The notes: generated by a model from the letters alone, not told the origin. A DNA stretch of 64,000 nucleotides from Doryteuthis pealeii (GCA_023376005.1 CM042141.1:97878483-97942482); one strand, 5' to 3'. Numbered from the stretch's first letter, positions 11,281-21,854 are shown. Translations and numbers: made by a program.

Positions 11281-11395
11281 CGTCGTATGTTATAGAAATA
11301 GATTACACAAGGTCACGAAAATTGTATTAAAAACGCTACCAAGAAAGATTTGGTAGATTTTAGAATTATCGATTCGTTTTTCCGACGAGTCTAAC

Positions 11396-11449
11396 ATCAC
11401 TAGAAAGCTGTTGTATGGATCTAGGCAGACATAGACAGCTTTCTAGTGA
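11396..11449. repeat. 16-bp perfect inverted repeat
   Basis: ATCACTAGAAAGCTGT at 11396-11411 is exactly complementary to 11434-11449, with a 22-nt spacer. It could be a small hairpin RNA or the remnant of a fold-back element. Confidence 0.7.
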
Positions 11450-11754
11450 TAGTGCATTTTAGTAGACGATCTTTAATGCTATTTCCTCAAACAATGGTGC
11501 AAGTAAAAGATCTCATTTTTGGTATCAGTATCCAGTATACTAACGCACAACTTTCGCATAGATGGACAATTTGATATTTTTAAAAAGTGTAAAATCAACC
11601 TACCCTAACGGTCATGCGGATTCCAACGAGTTGTGTAGGATAATTCTATCGAGTTAATTTTATCTTTGTTCCATGAATTATGTTACAAGCACACGCTTCA
11701 CGTTTGCTTCGCTATTGTTGTCTCAGATTAGCCAACGTAAAGAAGAAAAGGGTT

Positions 11755-11820
11755 CTCAGTCAATAGAGCATCCGCATCGGAATCACAAGTGGTTCCGTAG
11801 CGGATGCTCTTCCAACTGAG
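11755..11820. other. Long imperfect hairpin from two inverted tRNA-like A boxes
   Basis: 66-nt hairpin: 6 bp (CTCAGT/ACTGAG), a 4x4 internal loop, 11 bp (AGAGCATCCGC/GCGGATGCTCT), a 2x2 loop, 5 bp (CGGAA/TTCCG) and a 10-nt apical loop. Each strand reads like a tRNA D-arm (CTCAGTTGGAAGAGCATCCG on minus; CTCAGTCAATAGAGCATCCG on plus). The size suits a pre-miRNA, but an inverted pair of SINE heads explains it equally well. Confidence 0.6.
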
Positions 11821-11943
11821 AAAAAATCCAATATAAAATGTTATTTGTGCCAAATCAAAGTGGGTTAAATTGACCGTTTCATTAACTCAATGAGTATCAA
11901 CATATTGATTAGAAGAAATAATATTATGATTATTAATGAATTA

Positions 11944-12705
11944 ACTAGCAGGACCTGTGGATATACGACGATATGATAATTTATTTATTACATCATTTAA
12001 TATGTTTACTTTTTTACTATTGTAAATAGTTCAATATGGAAAATATATAATAATCTTGATTTAACTCTAATTCTCTCTATCTGTCTCTGTCTCTCACTCT
12101 TTTTTTCTTTCTTTCCTTCTTTTCATCTTTTTATTATGCTCGATTGAAACAGATTAGCGTTATTGCTTCCGTGCACTCACACCTCCTCTCCCTATCTTCC
12201 CCTACTCCCTTTCTTTCTTTCTTTTTTTTATTTCTTCTATTATATTTTTTCTGTATCGCATGTCCTTTTCTTTCCATTTCTTTCTTCATAATAAAAACGG
12301 AATAGTCCATTATCTAGATGAGGTGACAACTTTCATAGGAAATAAGAAATCAGTGGATAAGTGTTGTGAGGTTTTAAGGGGTCAAATAAGAACAAAACAA
12401 CGGGTGACAAATGTAGGAAAATGTATTAACAGAAAGTAGACAAATACAATACAGATAAGTGGAAATTACGTCGGACAAATAGAGTTATTGGCTTATTCGC
12501 ATTTGTCCCTGTTACTTATAGTAACCTGTCGGCGCATTCCATTAGTCTTATAGGGTGTATCACCTATAGCAATAAGCAACACCAGATAATCGGGATTTAC
12601 ATTTTTTTCATTTAATCTTGGCCGATTTGAACGGTCTCCTTTTAAACCAGCGTGTGTTGCAAGAGGAAAACGGTCGGAAGATTAAGGAAGAAGAGTATTA
12701 ATATA
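11944..12705 (-). mobile_element. Non-autonomous Helitron, copy A
   Basis: Read on minus, the 5' end near 12705 resembles TATATTAATACTCTT and GCAACACACGCTGGTTTAAA of copy B. The 3' end is CCACAGGTCCTGCTAGT at 11944, fitting the CTRRT terminus of Helitrons. The interior is T/C-rich and non-coding. The hairpin before the terminus is partly mutated. Confidence 0.6.
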
Positions 12706-13014
12706 TAATCTACCAACAGAGAAAAAATCCAATGTAAAAGTCATTCTTTCCAATTTATAGTGAGCTAAAACGATAATCTCATTAAATTAATGATTATCAA
12801 GATATTGGTTAGAAGATTTAACTTTATGTGTGTTAATAAACTGATTATAATAATTTTCATTACTTTTATGTATATTAATAAATTGAAAGAAATAATTTTT
12901 CATGTGAGGTTTTTCATTAACTTCATATATATTGATAAGTTGGTCGAATTTATTTTCATTAACTCGCAAATAGATCTATTTGACCCATACATGGGACCAT
13001 ACCAGATACTCCCG

Positions 13015-13345
13015 AGAAAGAAGGAAAGAAAGAAAGAAAGAAAGAAAGAAAGGAAAGAAGAAAGAAAGAAAGAAAGAAAGGGAAAAGAAAAAAGAAAGAA
13101 AGAAGAAAAAAAAAGAATGAAAGAAAAGAAAGAAGGAAAGAAAGAAAGAAATGAAAGGGAAAAGAAAGAAAGAAAGAATGAAAGAAAAAAGAATGAAAGG
13201 GAAAAGAAGAAAAAGAAAAGAAAAAAGAGAAAATGTAAAGAAAGAAAGAAAGAAAAAAGTGATAATGAAAAGAAAGAAAGAAGGAGATCATGAAAAGAAA
13301 AAAAGACAGAAAGAAAGAAAGAAAGAGATAATGAAAAGAAAGAAA
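13015..13345. repeat. (GAAA)n imperfect microsatellite
   Basis: About 330 bp of GAAA repeats with scattered substitutions. The long K/E/R reading frame on plus and the F/S/L frame on minus are artefacts of this tract. Confidence 0.95.
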
Positions 13346-13640
13346 AGAAGTAAGTTGGTTCGATTTTACGGCATGTAAACCCTTCTAGGGTTATTTTATG
13401 TTGAAGATGTTGTTTTATTCATTCTAGTCATTATTTGTAAACAATTATTTTTAAACATTTTTAAACTCATTTTTTATCTATTCGACCCATAGACCGAACC
13501 CTAATAGGTATTACTATTCTGGGTCTGGGTGGATCTGCGAGAAATGGCAATGAAGGAGTTTTCCATACTCCTCTGACCTCCAAAATTGAAACCTCACCAC
13601 CAGATACAGTTTGACGTCAAACCCAAACTTTACTTTGACT
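13346..13640 (-). mobile_element. HP-tail retroposon, 3' half
   Basis: The sense strand is minus. Hairpin 13369-13403 has a perfect inner stem AACCC/GGGTT with loop TTCTA, and an outer stem CGGCAT/ATGTTG held by two G.T pairs. The body retains the ACCCATAGA box and the CTCCACACTCC-like box (CCATACTCC). Confidence 0.75.
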
Positions 13641-13687
13641 CATAGATCCATACTTTAGTTGTCCTGTTTTGAACACAAATATGCAGA

Positions 13688-14303
13688 CAGTGGTTACTTG
13701 ACTTACGAGTTTAATTCGTTCCACTCGTAACTCACTTTCCTCGTATATAAAATCAAATTTCCCCATTGAAATAAAGTGAAATGATATTAATCCGTTCCAG
13801 CCCTCTTTTCAAAAACAAACACCTCATAATTTGCTACGTTTTAATAAGAAAATTAGCAATGTATTGTATAACAAAATAGAATAAAATAGAATGCAATGAA
13901 TTATGTATTGTAATATCGTTTAATGTTTATTTTATTTTTATAAATTATATTTTTCTTTGGTGTAATAAATTGTAAACTTAAATGTTTTTAAAGAACTAAT
14001 CAAAATAAGCGTATCTGAAGCTCGCTCAAACCTAAAATTTTAGCTCTCAGCATAAAGCAAAAAATCCACCGAGTACCGGCCCGTCACTTGCGGCACTCGT
14101 AATCAAGGTATCACTTTGTTTCTTTAGCATAATAAATTTGGAAACTTAGGTATTTTTAGTGAAGTTATTAACATAAGGGTATCAGAAGCTTACTCGTATC
14201 TCAAATTTTAGCTCTCAGCAAAAAATGAAAAAAATCGACCAAGTGTCAGGTCGTAACTTGGAATACGCGGAAGTTGGAGCTCTCGTAAGTTAAGGCACCG
14301 CTG
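13688..14303. mobile_element. TIR DNA transposon, non-autonomous
   Basis: Terminal inverted repeats start CAGTGGTTACTTGACTTACG (left) and CAGCGGTGCCTTAACTTACG (right, reverse complement), with 18 of 22 positions matching. There is an internal duplication around GAGCTCTCAGCA/TTTTAGCTCTCAGC. No transposase is seen, and no clear target duplication was found. A hAT-like affiliation is only a guess from the CAG start. Confidence 0.6.
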
Positions 14304-14689
14304 TACTGATAAAAAGTACAAAAACTGAAGCTTAAATTATACAATATGGCTATTTAAAATTTGACAGCAAATATAATAAACCTGACAACGTGCACATGTT
14401 TATGGGTATGAATTTCCATGTAAATCCATTTATAATTTCTAAATAGCTTTATCTTGGAAAGAATTTGATATTTCATTAGACTTTTTATACACACGTAAAG
14501 GTACAAAAAGAAGACTTTCGAAGAATATTGATAGCAGTATCAAAGTAAATGAAATGAATACACGCAGTTGGTCTTGGTTTTTTGGTTCCCACAATGGAAT
14601 TATGCACGTCATGTATCTGATATTTGACAATAAAATATTAGCAATTTAAAGAAAATTTGATTATGGATTCTTGCGATTCGAGTAGCCAT

Positions 14690-15040
14690 TTCAGGTCTTT
14701 ACTACTCACATAAATCCCCAAATGAGTTAGAAGGGGCTCCTTAGCCTTAGGCGGCAACCCATCTAAGTCAAGGAAAAGTCCGATACAAAACCCCTGCTGC
14801 TTTTTAAGGAAAGGCTCGAAAAACTCGAAAATAAATCAGGAGCCGGAGTCCCCAAGGTGGTGTGATGCTGAAATCCAGTGATACCCAGCAACTCCTGCAA
14901 TCCGACCGTTGCCAAACTGCATTGGATCCTTACCTTTCCTTTGGACCACAGCGGCAGTGTGGAGAGGGGGAATTTGCTACATGGACAACAGCTCATCCTC
15001 CATATGAACCAACCCAAGCTATGTAGTTAAAAAAAAAAAG
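14690..15040 (+). mobile_element. Unclassified retroelement 3' end with A-rich tail
   Basis: A segment of higher GC than its surroundings (GGACCACAGCGGCAGTGTGG) runs to an A/AAAAG tail at 15030-15045. The compositional contrast and A-tail suggest a LINE or SINE 3' end. No protein motif could be assigned with confidence. Confidence 0.35.
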
Positions 15041-15111
15041 AAAAGTTTGACACTACTCCATAGTCTCTCGTAGACCGAAGGATGCCAATAACAACAATTA
15101 TTTGTTGTATA

Positions 15112-15640
15112 AAGTTTGATCCTTCCTTGAAGTAGAAAGATGAAGTATCAGTTTTAATCTCTGTCTGTTGATCCTTCCTTGAAGTAAAAAGATGTAATTT
15201 CAGTTGTAATCCTTGTCTGTTGATCCTTCCTTGAAGTAGAAAGATGTAGTATCCGTTGTAATCCTTGTCGTTGTAATCCTTGTCTGTTGATCCTTCCTTG
15301 AAGTAAAAAGATGTAATTTCAGTTGTAATCCTTGTCTGTTGATCCTTCCTTGAAGTAGAAAGATGTAGTATCCGTTGTAATCCTTGTCTGTTGATCCTTC
15401 CTTGAAGTAGAAAGATGTAGTATCAGTTGTAATACTTGTCTGTTGATCTTTCCTTGAAGTAAAAAGATGTAATATCAGTTTTAATCCTTGTCCATTGATC
15501 CGTCCTCGAAGGAGAAAGATGTAGTTTCAGTTTTAGTCCTTGTTTGTTGATCCTTTCTTGAAGTAGAAATATGTAGTATCAGTTATAATCCTTGTCTGTT
15601 GATCCTGTTGGTCCTTCCTTGAAGTAGTCCATTAAGCAAG
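15112..15640 (+). repeat. 52-bp minisatellite, ~10 units
   Basis: The unit runs TTGATCCTTCCTTGAAGTAG ... AATCCTTGTCTG. Units differ by a few substitutions, and one partial unit is inserted near 15265. A shorter relative occurs at 34505-34640. In both places it ends near a CCAAT/TATA-like module, so it may be the upstream repeat region of an element promoter. Confidence 0.9.
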
Positions 15641-15679
15641 TAATTTCAGGACAATCTATCAGGGACGTTAAATACATGT

Positions 15680-15755
15680 TTGGCGTTTTATCATTGATCA
15701 ATCCACCTCCTCTTGCCTGGAATAGTCTATAAATATAAGTAGTTGTAGTTCGTAT
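15680..15755 (+). promoter_or_regulatory. TATA-like module, copy 1
   Basis: CATTGATCAATCC, then AGTCTATAAATATAAGTAGT (about 15726-15745). Parallel copies at 34705-34750, 55180-55220, 62890-62960 (minus) and 31785-31835 (minus) have GATTGG upstream of the AGTCTATAAATA box. This is consistent with an RNA polymerase II promoter of a repeat family; function is inferred. Confidence 0.4.
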
Positions 15756-15869
15756 AACTTATGTCCCGGAGTAAGTCCAACAGTCGAAACCGTTTTCGGA
15801 TCAAAGGCGAACCTAGCTAATTGTGAGTACCGAGAAATAGGACAAACTTGTAGATATAGCGAAAGAGAG

Positions 15870-16262
15870 AGAAACTGTCAGTGGAATAACAACATCCACA
15901 ATAAACTCTTCTTAATCAAACCCAATTTAGGAGACCAGAGACGAATCTTTAGGAAGTCCAGAAAAGAAAAAGTCACTATATCCCGATTATGCATTGGTCA
16001 CACAAAACTTACGCACTCTTTTATACCCAAACGATAACACCATCTCCTGTTAAACAATTTGTCATAGAATGTGAAGCGTTCGCTCTCATCGGCGCAAATA
16101 ATATGAAAGACCTATTTGAAAAAGTCAACATACATGACATTTAGTCCTTTTTGAGAAAAACAAACAAAATTTTACTAAAAAAATATAAACGTAAACCTGA
16201 TCAGTACCATAGAAAAATAATGCCCTCAACACGATTCTCAACGAAGCTAACATATTGGAATA
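15870..16262 (+). pseudogene. LINE ORF C-terminal relic (RNase H-linked, HP-tail type), copy 1
   Basis: The plus strand reads WNNNIHNKLFLIKPNLGD, then VTISRLCIGHTKLTHSF, then in other frames NMKDLFEKVNI near the end. The RLCIGHTKLTH block and the later DLFEKV block are the typical C-terminal end of I/Jockey-type LINE ORF2. The CCHC region is destroyed by a deletion and stop codons. The 3' UTR is cut before the expected hairpin by the next repeat. Confidence 0.75.
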
Positions 16263-16419
16263 GAAAAACCTTAACTAAAAATGAGTAAATATAAACGTAA
16301 AACGTATAATAATCTCTAATCTCAAGGCGGAAAATAACCAAACATTAGAAAAAAAAAAATAGAAACAGAATTTTTTAAAAGTGTGTTTGCCCCAAAATTC
16401 AACATTAAAAATATGCATA

Positions 16420-16562
16420 TGTGCTATTACATTCATCATCAAGCCGAGCTGATAGCACGGATTCATTTGATTCTCTCGCCGTCTTTGTCTATCGGCCATC
16501 GCTCTTAGTAGGTCCTCTACCCGGCATCTAGTATCTTCAAAAAATAGCCAATATCTGACCAT
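16420..16562 (-). pseudogene. RTE-like LINE 3' terminal fragment
   Basis: The minus strand encodes DTRCRVEDLLRAMADRQRR, the last ORF segment of the same LINE type as at 7147-7620, and ends near an ATGATGAATG tail. Only ~140 bp are preserved. Confidence 0.65.
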
Positions 16563-16624
16563 ATCACACTATATAGAACCGAATATAGTTATTCAGTAAG
16601 CTTAAATGTGAACAAGGGGAGAAG

Positions 16625-16712
16625 TAAGGGATGCCCAGTGAGAATCGAACTCACTAACAATGGTCTGCTAATCCAGCTTGCCAACCATTGCACCACGTCA
16701 GGTGCTCATAGG
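16625..16712 (-). mobile_element. tRNA-like SINE head
   Basis: On minus, GACGTGGTGCAATGGTTGGC resembles an A box and GTGAGTTCGATTCTCACTGG a good B box with a T stem. A cloverleaf is not complete because the anticodon arm does not pair. Closest to SINE-C. Confidence 0.6.
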
Positions 16713-17129
16713 ACCGGATATAGTTCTGTTTGAAAAGTTGTTTACAACGAATAAAATATTTTGACGTAACATCAGAAGATTTTTTGTGAAAAACAATTAT
16801 AAATAAAAAAGGTTGATAAATAGGGAGATTTACCCCAAGTCTAACGATTGTTTGATTTCAATAAAATTTTCGGTATCTATTTATGGACTAATTAGTCTAT
16901 TGAATATGATTTTCATAAAAAGATGTGGAAATTTATAAAAATCAACCAACACTCCCTTAGTTAATTTTGTAAGCAAAGATATGACTATTTTAATTCAAAT
17001 GATAATAATTGTTTACCAAAGATTTATGAATCGAGACTAAAAATAAAATCGTAAAGTCAATGGAACCAGAAAGAAATGCGTATGTCTATCATGTGTTAAT
17101 ATCATTTAAAAAAAGTCTCTTGGTAATAG

Positions 17130-17480
17130 TTTGGTTTGTTTTACGGCATATCAACAACAGTGGGTCATTTAATGCCGACAACATTTTGAAATGAATTCAT
17201 TCTTAATGGATATTCAATTTTTTTTATAAACTCATTTTTCTATTTAACCCATAGATAGGACCCTAACAGGTACTACCATTCCGGAGCAGGGTGGACCAGG
17301 GAGCAATGGTGATATAGGGGTGCTCCACAATCACTAAACCTCCAAACTGTAACCTCACCATCACATAGAGTTTAACGTCATTCCCAGGATATGTAGACCC
17401 TCAGCCACTGCCTTCTAGCACCCATTAGATAAAAAGGGTTGGGGCTTGCCATAAAGGCAATAGGGCTGGGGCAATCGTAT
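17130..17480 (-). mobile_element. HP-tail retroposon
   Basis: The sense strand is minus. Hairpin 17144-17177 has outer CGGCAT/ATGCCG intact and a worn inner stem. The body carries ACCCATAGATAGGACCCTAA, CTACCATTCCGGAGCAGG, GTGCTCCACAATC and the CACTGCCTTCTAGCACC block. A (TA)(TG) tract begins directly after at 17492. Confidence 0.75.
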
Positions 17481-17492
17481 AGGTGCTAGGGC

Positions 17493-17533
<41 letters not shown>

Positions 17534-17609
17534 ATTGTGTGTGTGTGTGTGCGCGCTGATTTTGTCTTTCACACAGATTACTACTGCAGTACTATCATTT
17601 TAATACATA

Positions 17610-17893
17610 TACAGGGAGGTTTGGATTTATGCCTTTTCAAGGGCATTAGTGTTAGTAAGCATAAATCAACCTAAGGCAAAATTTGAACTTGGTCTGCTGA
17701 TACTGTTTTTAAAACTGAAACCTTTTATATTTCCTCACACATCCATTTAGCAGACATGCGGGGAAGAATTGATTCATGCCTTTTACTTGGTCATTATTGC
17801 AAAACAAATCATAAACAGTCTCACTCAGAATTTGAACTGGGTTCACTAATTCTCTTTTCTATGTTATTAACTATTACACTAACTCATATCTCC

Positions 17894-17948
<55 letters not shown>

Positions 17949-18035
17949 ATATGGAGAGGTGGATTCGTGCCTTTCCCAATTAAACTAGTGGTAAGTGATA
18001 AATCGGAATTTAAACTGGCGATTTTCCATGCTGAA
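17610..18035 (-). mobile_element. Three SINE-B 3' fragments around TA tracts
   Basis: Similar ~70-bp pieces at about 17610-17690, 17757-17840 and 17952-18030 share GATTCATGCCTTTT and a GTTAGTAAGCATAAATC-like segment. They resemble the antisense of the SINE-B middle region. Each lies beside a TA/TG microsatellite. Confidence 0.45.
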
Positions 18036-18081
18036 AACTTTTTTCTCTCACCTCCATTAGCACATATATAGAATCAAGAGA

Positions 18082-18146
<65 letters not shown>

Positions 18147-18185
18147 TTATATGTTTTTGAAGCATTGTGTGTAAGTGTAATAAAA

Positions 18186-18433
18186 ATCTTTTGAAGGCAG
18201 TTGACAATGCAATATATGTTGAAAATTATGTTTACTTACCTTTTTTTTTAACATACCTAATATTTTCGGAATAAAATTCCATCATCAGAGTTGTTAGAAG
18301 TTTTTAAAAACTTCTAACAACTCTGATGATGGAATTTCATTCCAAAAATATTAAGTATGTTAAAAAAAGAAGAAAAACAGGTAAATAAACATAATTTTCA
18401 ACATATATGGCATTGTCGACTGCCTTCAAAAAA
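18186..18433. mobile_element. Perfectly centred palindromic element with ribozyme-like arms
   Basis: Arms 18186-18306 and 18307-18433 are inverted copies (about 90% by eye) with no spacer and the centre at TTTTTAAAAA. Each arm ends in TTGAAGGCAG and abuts (TA)n. On minus, the left arm contains CTGATGA (18288-18282), stem GGAAT/ATTCC, then GAAA (18267-18264). The right arm has the GAAA mutated. One extra nucleotide sits between CTGATGA and stem II, so the hammerhead match is imperfect. Confidence 0.65.
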
Positions 18434-18443
18434 TGTATATTAT

Positions 18444-18514
<71 letters not shown>

Positions 18515-18518
<4 letters not shown>

Positions 18519-18565
18519 TACTACTTGGATGGGAGACCATTTAAGCAACGGCGGTTACTGTAAGA
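18515..18565 (+). other. 5S rRNA-like 3' segment
   Basis: TACTTGGATGGGAGACC at 18522-18538 equals the conserved box-C region of eukaryotic 5S rRNA, and GGTTACTGTAAG downstream resembles the 5S 3' strand. The upstream half is replaced by (TA)n. It runs straight into an HP-tail end, as in 5S-derived SINEs, though a 5S pseudogene next to an unrelated repeat is also possible. Confidence 0.5.
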
Positions 18566-18660
18566 AACCGAATATCAAAATGACTTGATTCGGCATTAAA
18601 TGACCCGAAAAGGGTTTGATATACAGCAAAAAACAAAATAACCAGATCAAACAAACAATG
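18566..18660 (+). mobile_element. HP-tail end joined to 5S-like segment
   Basis: Hairpin 18591-18625: CGGCAT, inner ACCC/GGGT with loop GAAAA, closing arm decayed to ATACAG. It is followed by AAAACAAAATAACCAGATC and an ACAAACAA tail. Confidence 0.65.
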
Positions 18661-19219
18661 AAAGCTTTTTGTTAAAGAAAACGGCCTCAATGCTGTCGTG
18701 GATTGTTTACATCTCATAAAGTTTTTATTATTTTTTTTTAAGATTCGATTTGTGCTTTACGTCAGCAGATTGTGCGAGAAATCCTGCACTTTGTTCCAGA
18801 AAAGAAAACGCAATATTTTTCAATCTGTTTCTCTCTCTGACCCGGAACATGATTGCACGCCGACTGAGTCCCCCGACCAAATCAGTTAACTGGTACCACA
18901 CTGTCTAGGCAATATATCAAATTGTGAAATAACATTTATCAGTCTTTTCGATCACATAACTGTGAGATTGAAGAGCGGGAATTACGCGCACAATGGCGTA
19001 ATATTTAACGACCACCGCAGATGATGAATAATGCTCTAAAACATGTGTTTTCAGTGCATCTGTGGAATGTACACTAATTTTATATGTGGAATAGAATTTA
19101 TGGCGACTCTTATTAAATTAAAATACATATCTCTTAGCCCGCATGGTGGGTGAAGACAGCATTAGTTATTTGCAATTAACATAGCCATGGCGTAAATACT
19201 TGGTGATTCCATCTCGCTT

Positions 19220-19232
19220 ATGTACATGTGCA

Positions 19233-19325
<93 letters not shown>
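19220..19325. repeat. (TA)n microsatellite
   Basis: Long TA tract with a single interruption, at the left edge of a palindromic element. A second TA tract at 19827-19870 marks the right edge. Confidence 0.95.
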
Positions 19326-19327
<2 letters not shown>

Positions 19328-19339
19328 TGGTACATGAAA

Positions 19340-19813
19340 ACTTATATAATACTAAAAGTCGAGGAATCATATGTAAGATGGAGTGGTGATATTTTATTAT
19401 GAAATAAAATATAAAATAAAGGGGATACGAAGGCCTTTTTGATCGGTACTTTTTCAAGTATTTACACCGGTGACAATTAAAAGTCAGAATGTAAAGAAAT
19501 TGATAAGAACAAATGGGGGTAAACCAGAGAGTGGGGGGAAATGGGGAAAGAGGGGTATGTGTGTGTACCCTAGGTTAAACCAGGGTTATGTATACCTCCC
19601 AGTAAATAGATGGAGTGTCTCGGTGTTTGTCTGCACAGAGTAGGTCGTTCTTATCAATTTCTTTACCATTCTGACTTTAATTGTCACCGGTGTAAATACT
19701 TGAAAACGTACCGATCAAAAAGGCCTTCGTATCCCCTTTATTTTATATTTTATTTCATAATGAAATATCACCTCCCCAATTTACATATGATTCCTCTACT
19801 TTTAGTAGTTTAT
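19340..19813. mobile_element. Palindromic (fold-back) element
   Basis: Inverted arms of ~165 bp (19340-19510 and 19647-19813) share GTATCCCCTTTATTTTATA, CGATCAAAAAGGCCTTCG and CACCGGTGTAAATACTTGAA. The ~136-bp spacer is G-rich, and TA tracts lie on both sides. No coding potential. It resembles the other palindromes in plan, but an intact CTGANGA core is absent. Confidence 0.7.
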
Positions 19814-19819
19814 AAATAA

Positions 19820-19870
<51 letters not shown>

Positions 19871-19875
<5 letters not shown>

Positions 19876-20120
19876 GTCGTCGGGGTGGCCTAAAGTCGGT
19901 ACCAGCCAATCAGCGAGGGAGTCTATCCCCCTTTCACTAGCGCTAGACCAAGGAGATTGTTTTTGCGTCTGAGGTGGAGCGCCACGCCTACCATCAGCTC
20001 CTTACTTTACCGCACAGATCCTTGTGCTGCTCATACGCTGAGTTGGCTTCGGCCGGTATTGAACTAGGAACCTTCTGGCTTCTAGTCGCAATCTCTACCA
20101 ACTGTGCTAACCCGGCCCAT
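19871..20120 (-). mobile_element. SINE-D, near full length
   Basis: 3' end GTCGTCGTCGGGGTGGCC at the left; at the right the B box (GTTCAATACCGGCC on minus) and A-box region ending in GGGCCGGGTTAGCACAGTTG. It follows a (TA)n tract directly. Confidence 0.85.
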
Positions 20121-20310
20121 ATATGTATATGGTTAACCAAGGTTAAAGAGCCCAGCCTGCCGGACCATTTACCCCTAGCTGGGTGGAGAGTAGTTGAATC
20201 CATACCTTTCCCAAGGTAGTAGTGCTATGTGAACTGCAGATTTGTCCACGATTGAACTCGGGTAGATGAGTTCATTTCCTACGACTCTAACCATAACGCC
20301 ACTAACATCC
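20115..20310 (-). mobile_element. SINE-B fragment
   Basis: Minus orientation. TTCAATCGTGGAC marks the B-box region, ACCTTGGGAAAGGTATGG the body and GCTCTTTAACCTTGG the 3' part. It overlaps the SINE-D boundary, so one inserted beside the other. Confidence 0.65.
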
Positions 20311-20359
20311 ACGTGCACTGATATAAATGTTTAAAACATATACATACATACATACATAC

Positions 20360-20730
20360 ATACAAGAGGTGGTCGTTGTGTAATGGTTATTGTCGTTGGA
20401 AATGGAATCGGCAATACGATTCAAATCCTGGACGAGGCTTTGGCATTTCACTCAGCATATGAATGTTGCTTTTCGAATAAGTTTCAACCACACGGACAGC
20501 ACTGTGGCTGCACAGTCTTTTTAGTTATTTACAATCAACATATGCGTGGCGTAAATATTTAGTGATAACTTCTCGCTTAAATACACGTGCCCTTATATAA
20601 ATGTTTCAACACACATACTTACATGCATACAAGAGCTGCCCATTGTGTAAGGGTTATCGTCGGTGACACGACTTCAAATCCTGGACTAGGCTGGTTGCAT
20701 TTCACTATTCCGTTAAAACCCTTGGCAAAG
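20360..20730 (+). mobile_element. Two truncated SINE-B heads
   Basis: Heads at about 20367 (TTGTGTAATGGTTATTGTCG) and 20636 (ATTGTGTAAGGGTTATCGTC), each with a TTCAAATCCTGGAC B box. The intervening sequence at 20515-20605 repeats 19155-19235. Confidence 0.6.
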
Positions 20731-20769
20731 GTAGGTATTTATCCAACCAATTCGCCCTGGGTAGGATGT

Positions 20770-20950
20770 GACACAAGTTCGCAATTATTGGGCATTCCTA
20801 CGATGGTCGAACTCATTATTCAGTAGTAATGGATCTGCGATACTAGTTTGCTAACCATTACAATACGATTGGACACTCATCCCCTGTGTATTGTATAGCC
20901 CCTTAGTCAATTAGTTATCTTTGTCAACCCAACAGACCACAGAGTGAATG
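20770..20950 (-). mobile_element. SINE-C fragment
   Basis: Minus-strand head (CTAACCATTACAATACGAT) with the characteristic CATTACTACTGAATA block in reverse. Joined to the preceding SINE-B piece. Confidence 0.6.
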
Positions 20951-21177
20951 TAAAGAAAACGATAAACTGAATGAATATCTGAACAAAAATGTATAGAACT
21001 TAAAGGTGACAGTGATACTAATTGTAGTCGGAACACATGGAAGAGAAACTGGGGAAACTGAAGATTAATTGACTAATTTGAATCTTTCAGACCACATTAG
21101 TATTGAGATTGACTAGAATATCGAGAAGAATCAAGGAGAACAGAGCTGACTTGCTGTCACTCAACTTTGACTACAAG

Positions 21178-21465
21178 GGGGGGGGTAATGGTTACCGTCG
21201 AAGGAAATGGACATGGTAGTGCGAGTTCAAATCTGGACGAGGCCGTTTGCATTTCACATAGCACTAATAAGCTCGGGAATGGTATGCATCCAACTACTCT
21301 CCCTCATCTATGGGTAAATAGTAGGGTAGACTGGATCCTTTAACCTTGATAAGGCAACCAGTCTATGAAAACTCTGAATTCAAACCTGTCAAACTCAGCT
21401 AGATAAATTGACCTTGTGTCACATCCTGCTTGTGCGGGGTGGGAGTGGGGGGAGCTTAAATGCAT
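21178..21465 (+). mobile_element. tRNA-derived SINE-B, near full length
   Basis: TAATGGTTACCGTCG (A-box side), GCGAGTTCAAATCTGGACG (B box), then TTTGCATTTCACATAGCAC, CTACTCTCCCTC, CAACCAGTCTATGA and TTGACCTTGTGTCACATCC. Ten or so copies of this layout occur in the window, making it the commonest SINE here. Confidence 0.8.
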
Positions 21466-21509
21466 AATTTGACTGCAAGTAAAGACAACCAACTAGTACT
21501 TGTGTGAAA

Positions 21510-21570
21510 ATTCATAATGCTGATGACGATTATGATGATGATTATGATGATGATTATGATGATGAAGCGC
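21510..21570 (+). repeat. (GAT)n-rich tract
   Basis: GATGATTAT repeats. It may be the simple-repeat tail of an RTE-like LINE, but no coding remnant precedes it. Confidence 0.7.
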
Positions 21571-21854
21571 ATTTAGAAAACCAGGAAGTTACAATGATTT
21601 CAAGCTAGATTCATCATGTTAGATACCACCCGTTTATCATTAGTGTTTTAGTTAATGCCTATTAAGAGAGACTCAGAGAATGATCTATAACAAAAATATG
21701 TAAGATACAATGTACAGAAGAGAGAACTATTTCTTGCACCTGATATTTGAAAATAAAATTAAATACGTGAGATTCTAAAGGAATTTAGAATTAAAGTACA
21801 CGTGCATACGTGAACTCCCCGAAGAACATCTGTTTCCTTCTTACGGTGAAAATC

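Noticed and set aside
12790..13293. 167-codon Lys/Glu/Arg-rich frame
   Set aside because: Translation of a (GAAA)n tract.
19440..19475. Hammerhead-like core in the 19.3-kb palindrome
   Set aside because: ACTTGAAAAAGTACCGATCAAAA vaguely resembles the motif but lacks CTGANGA and GAAA.
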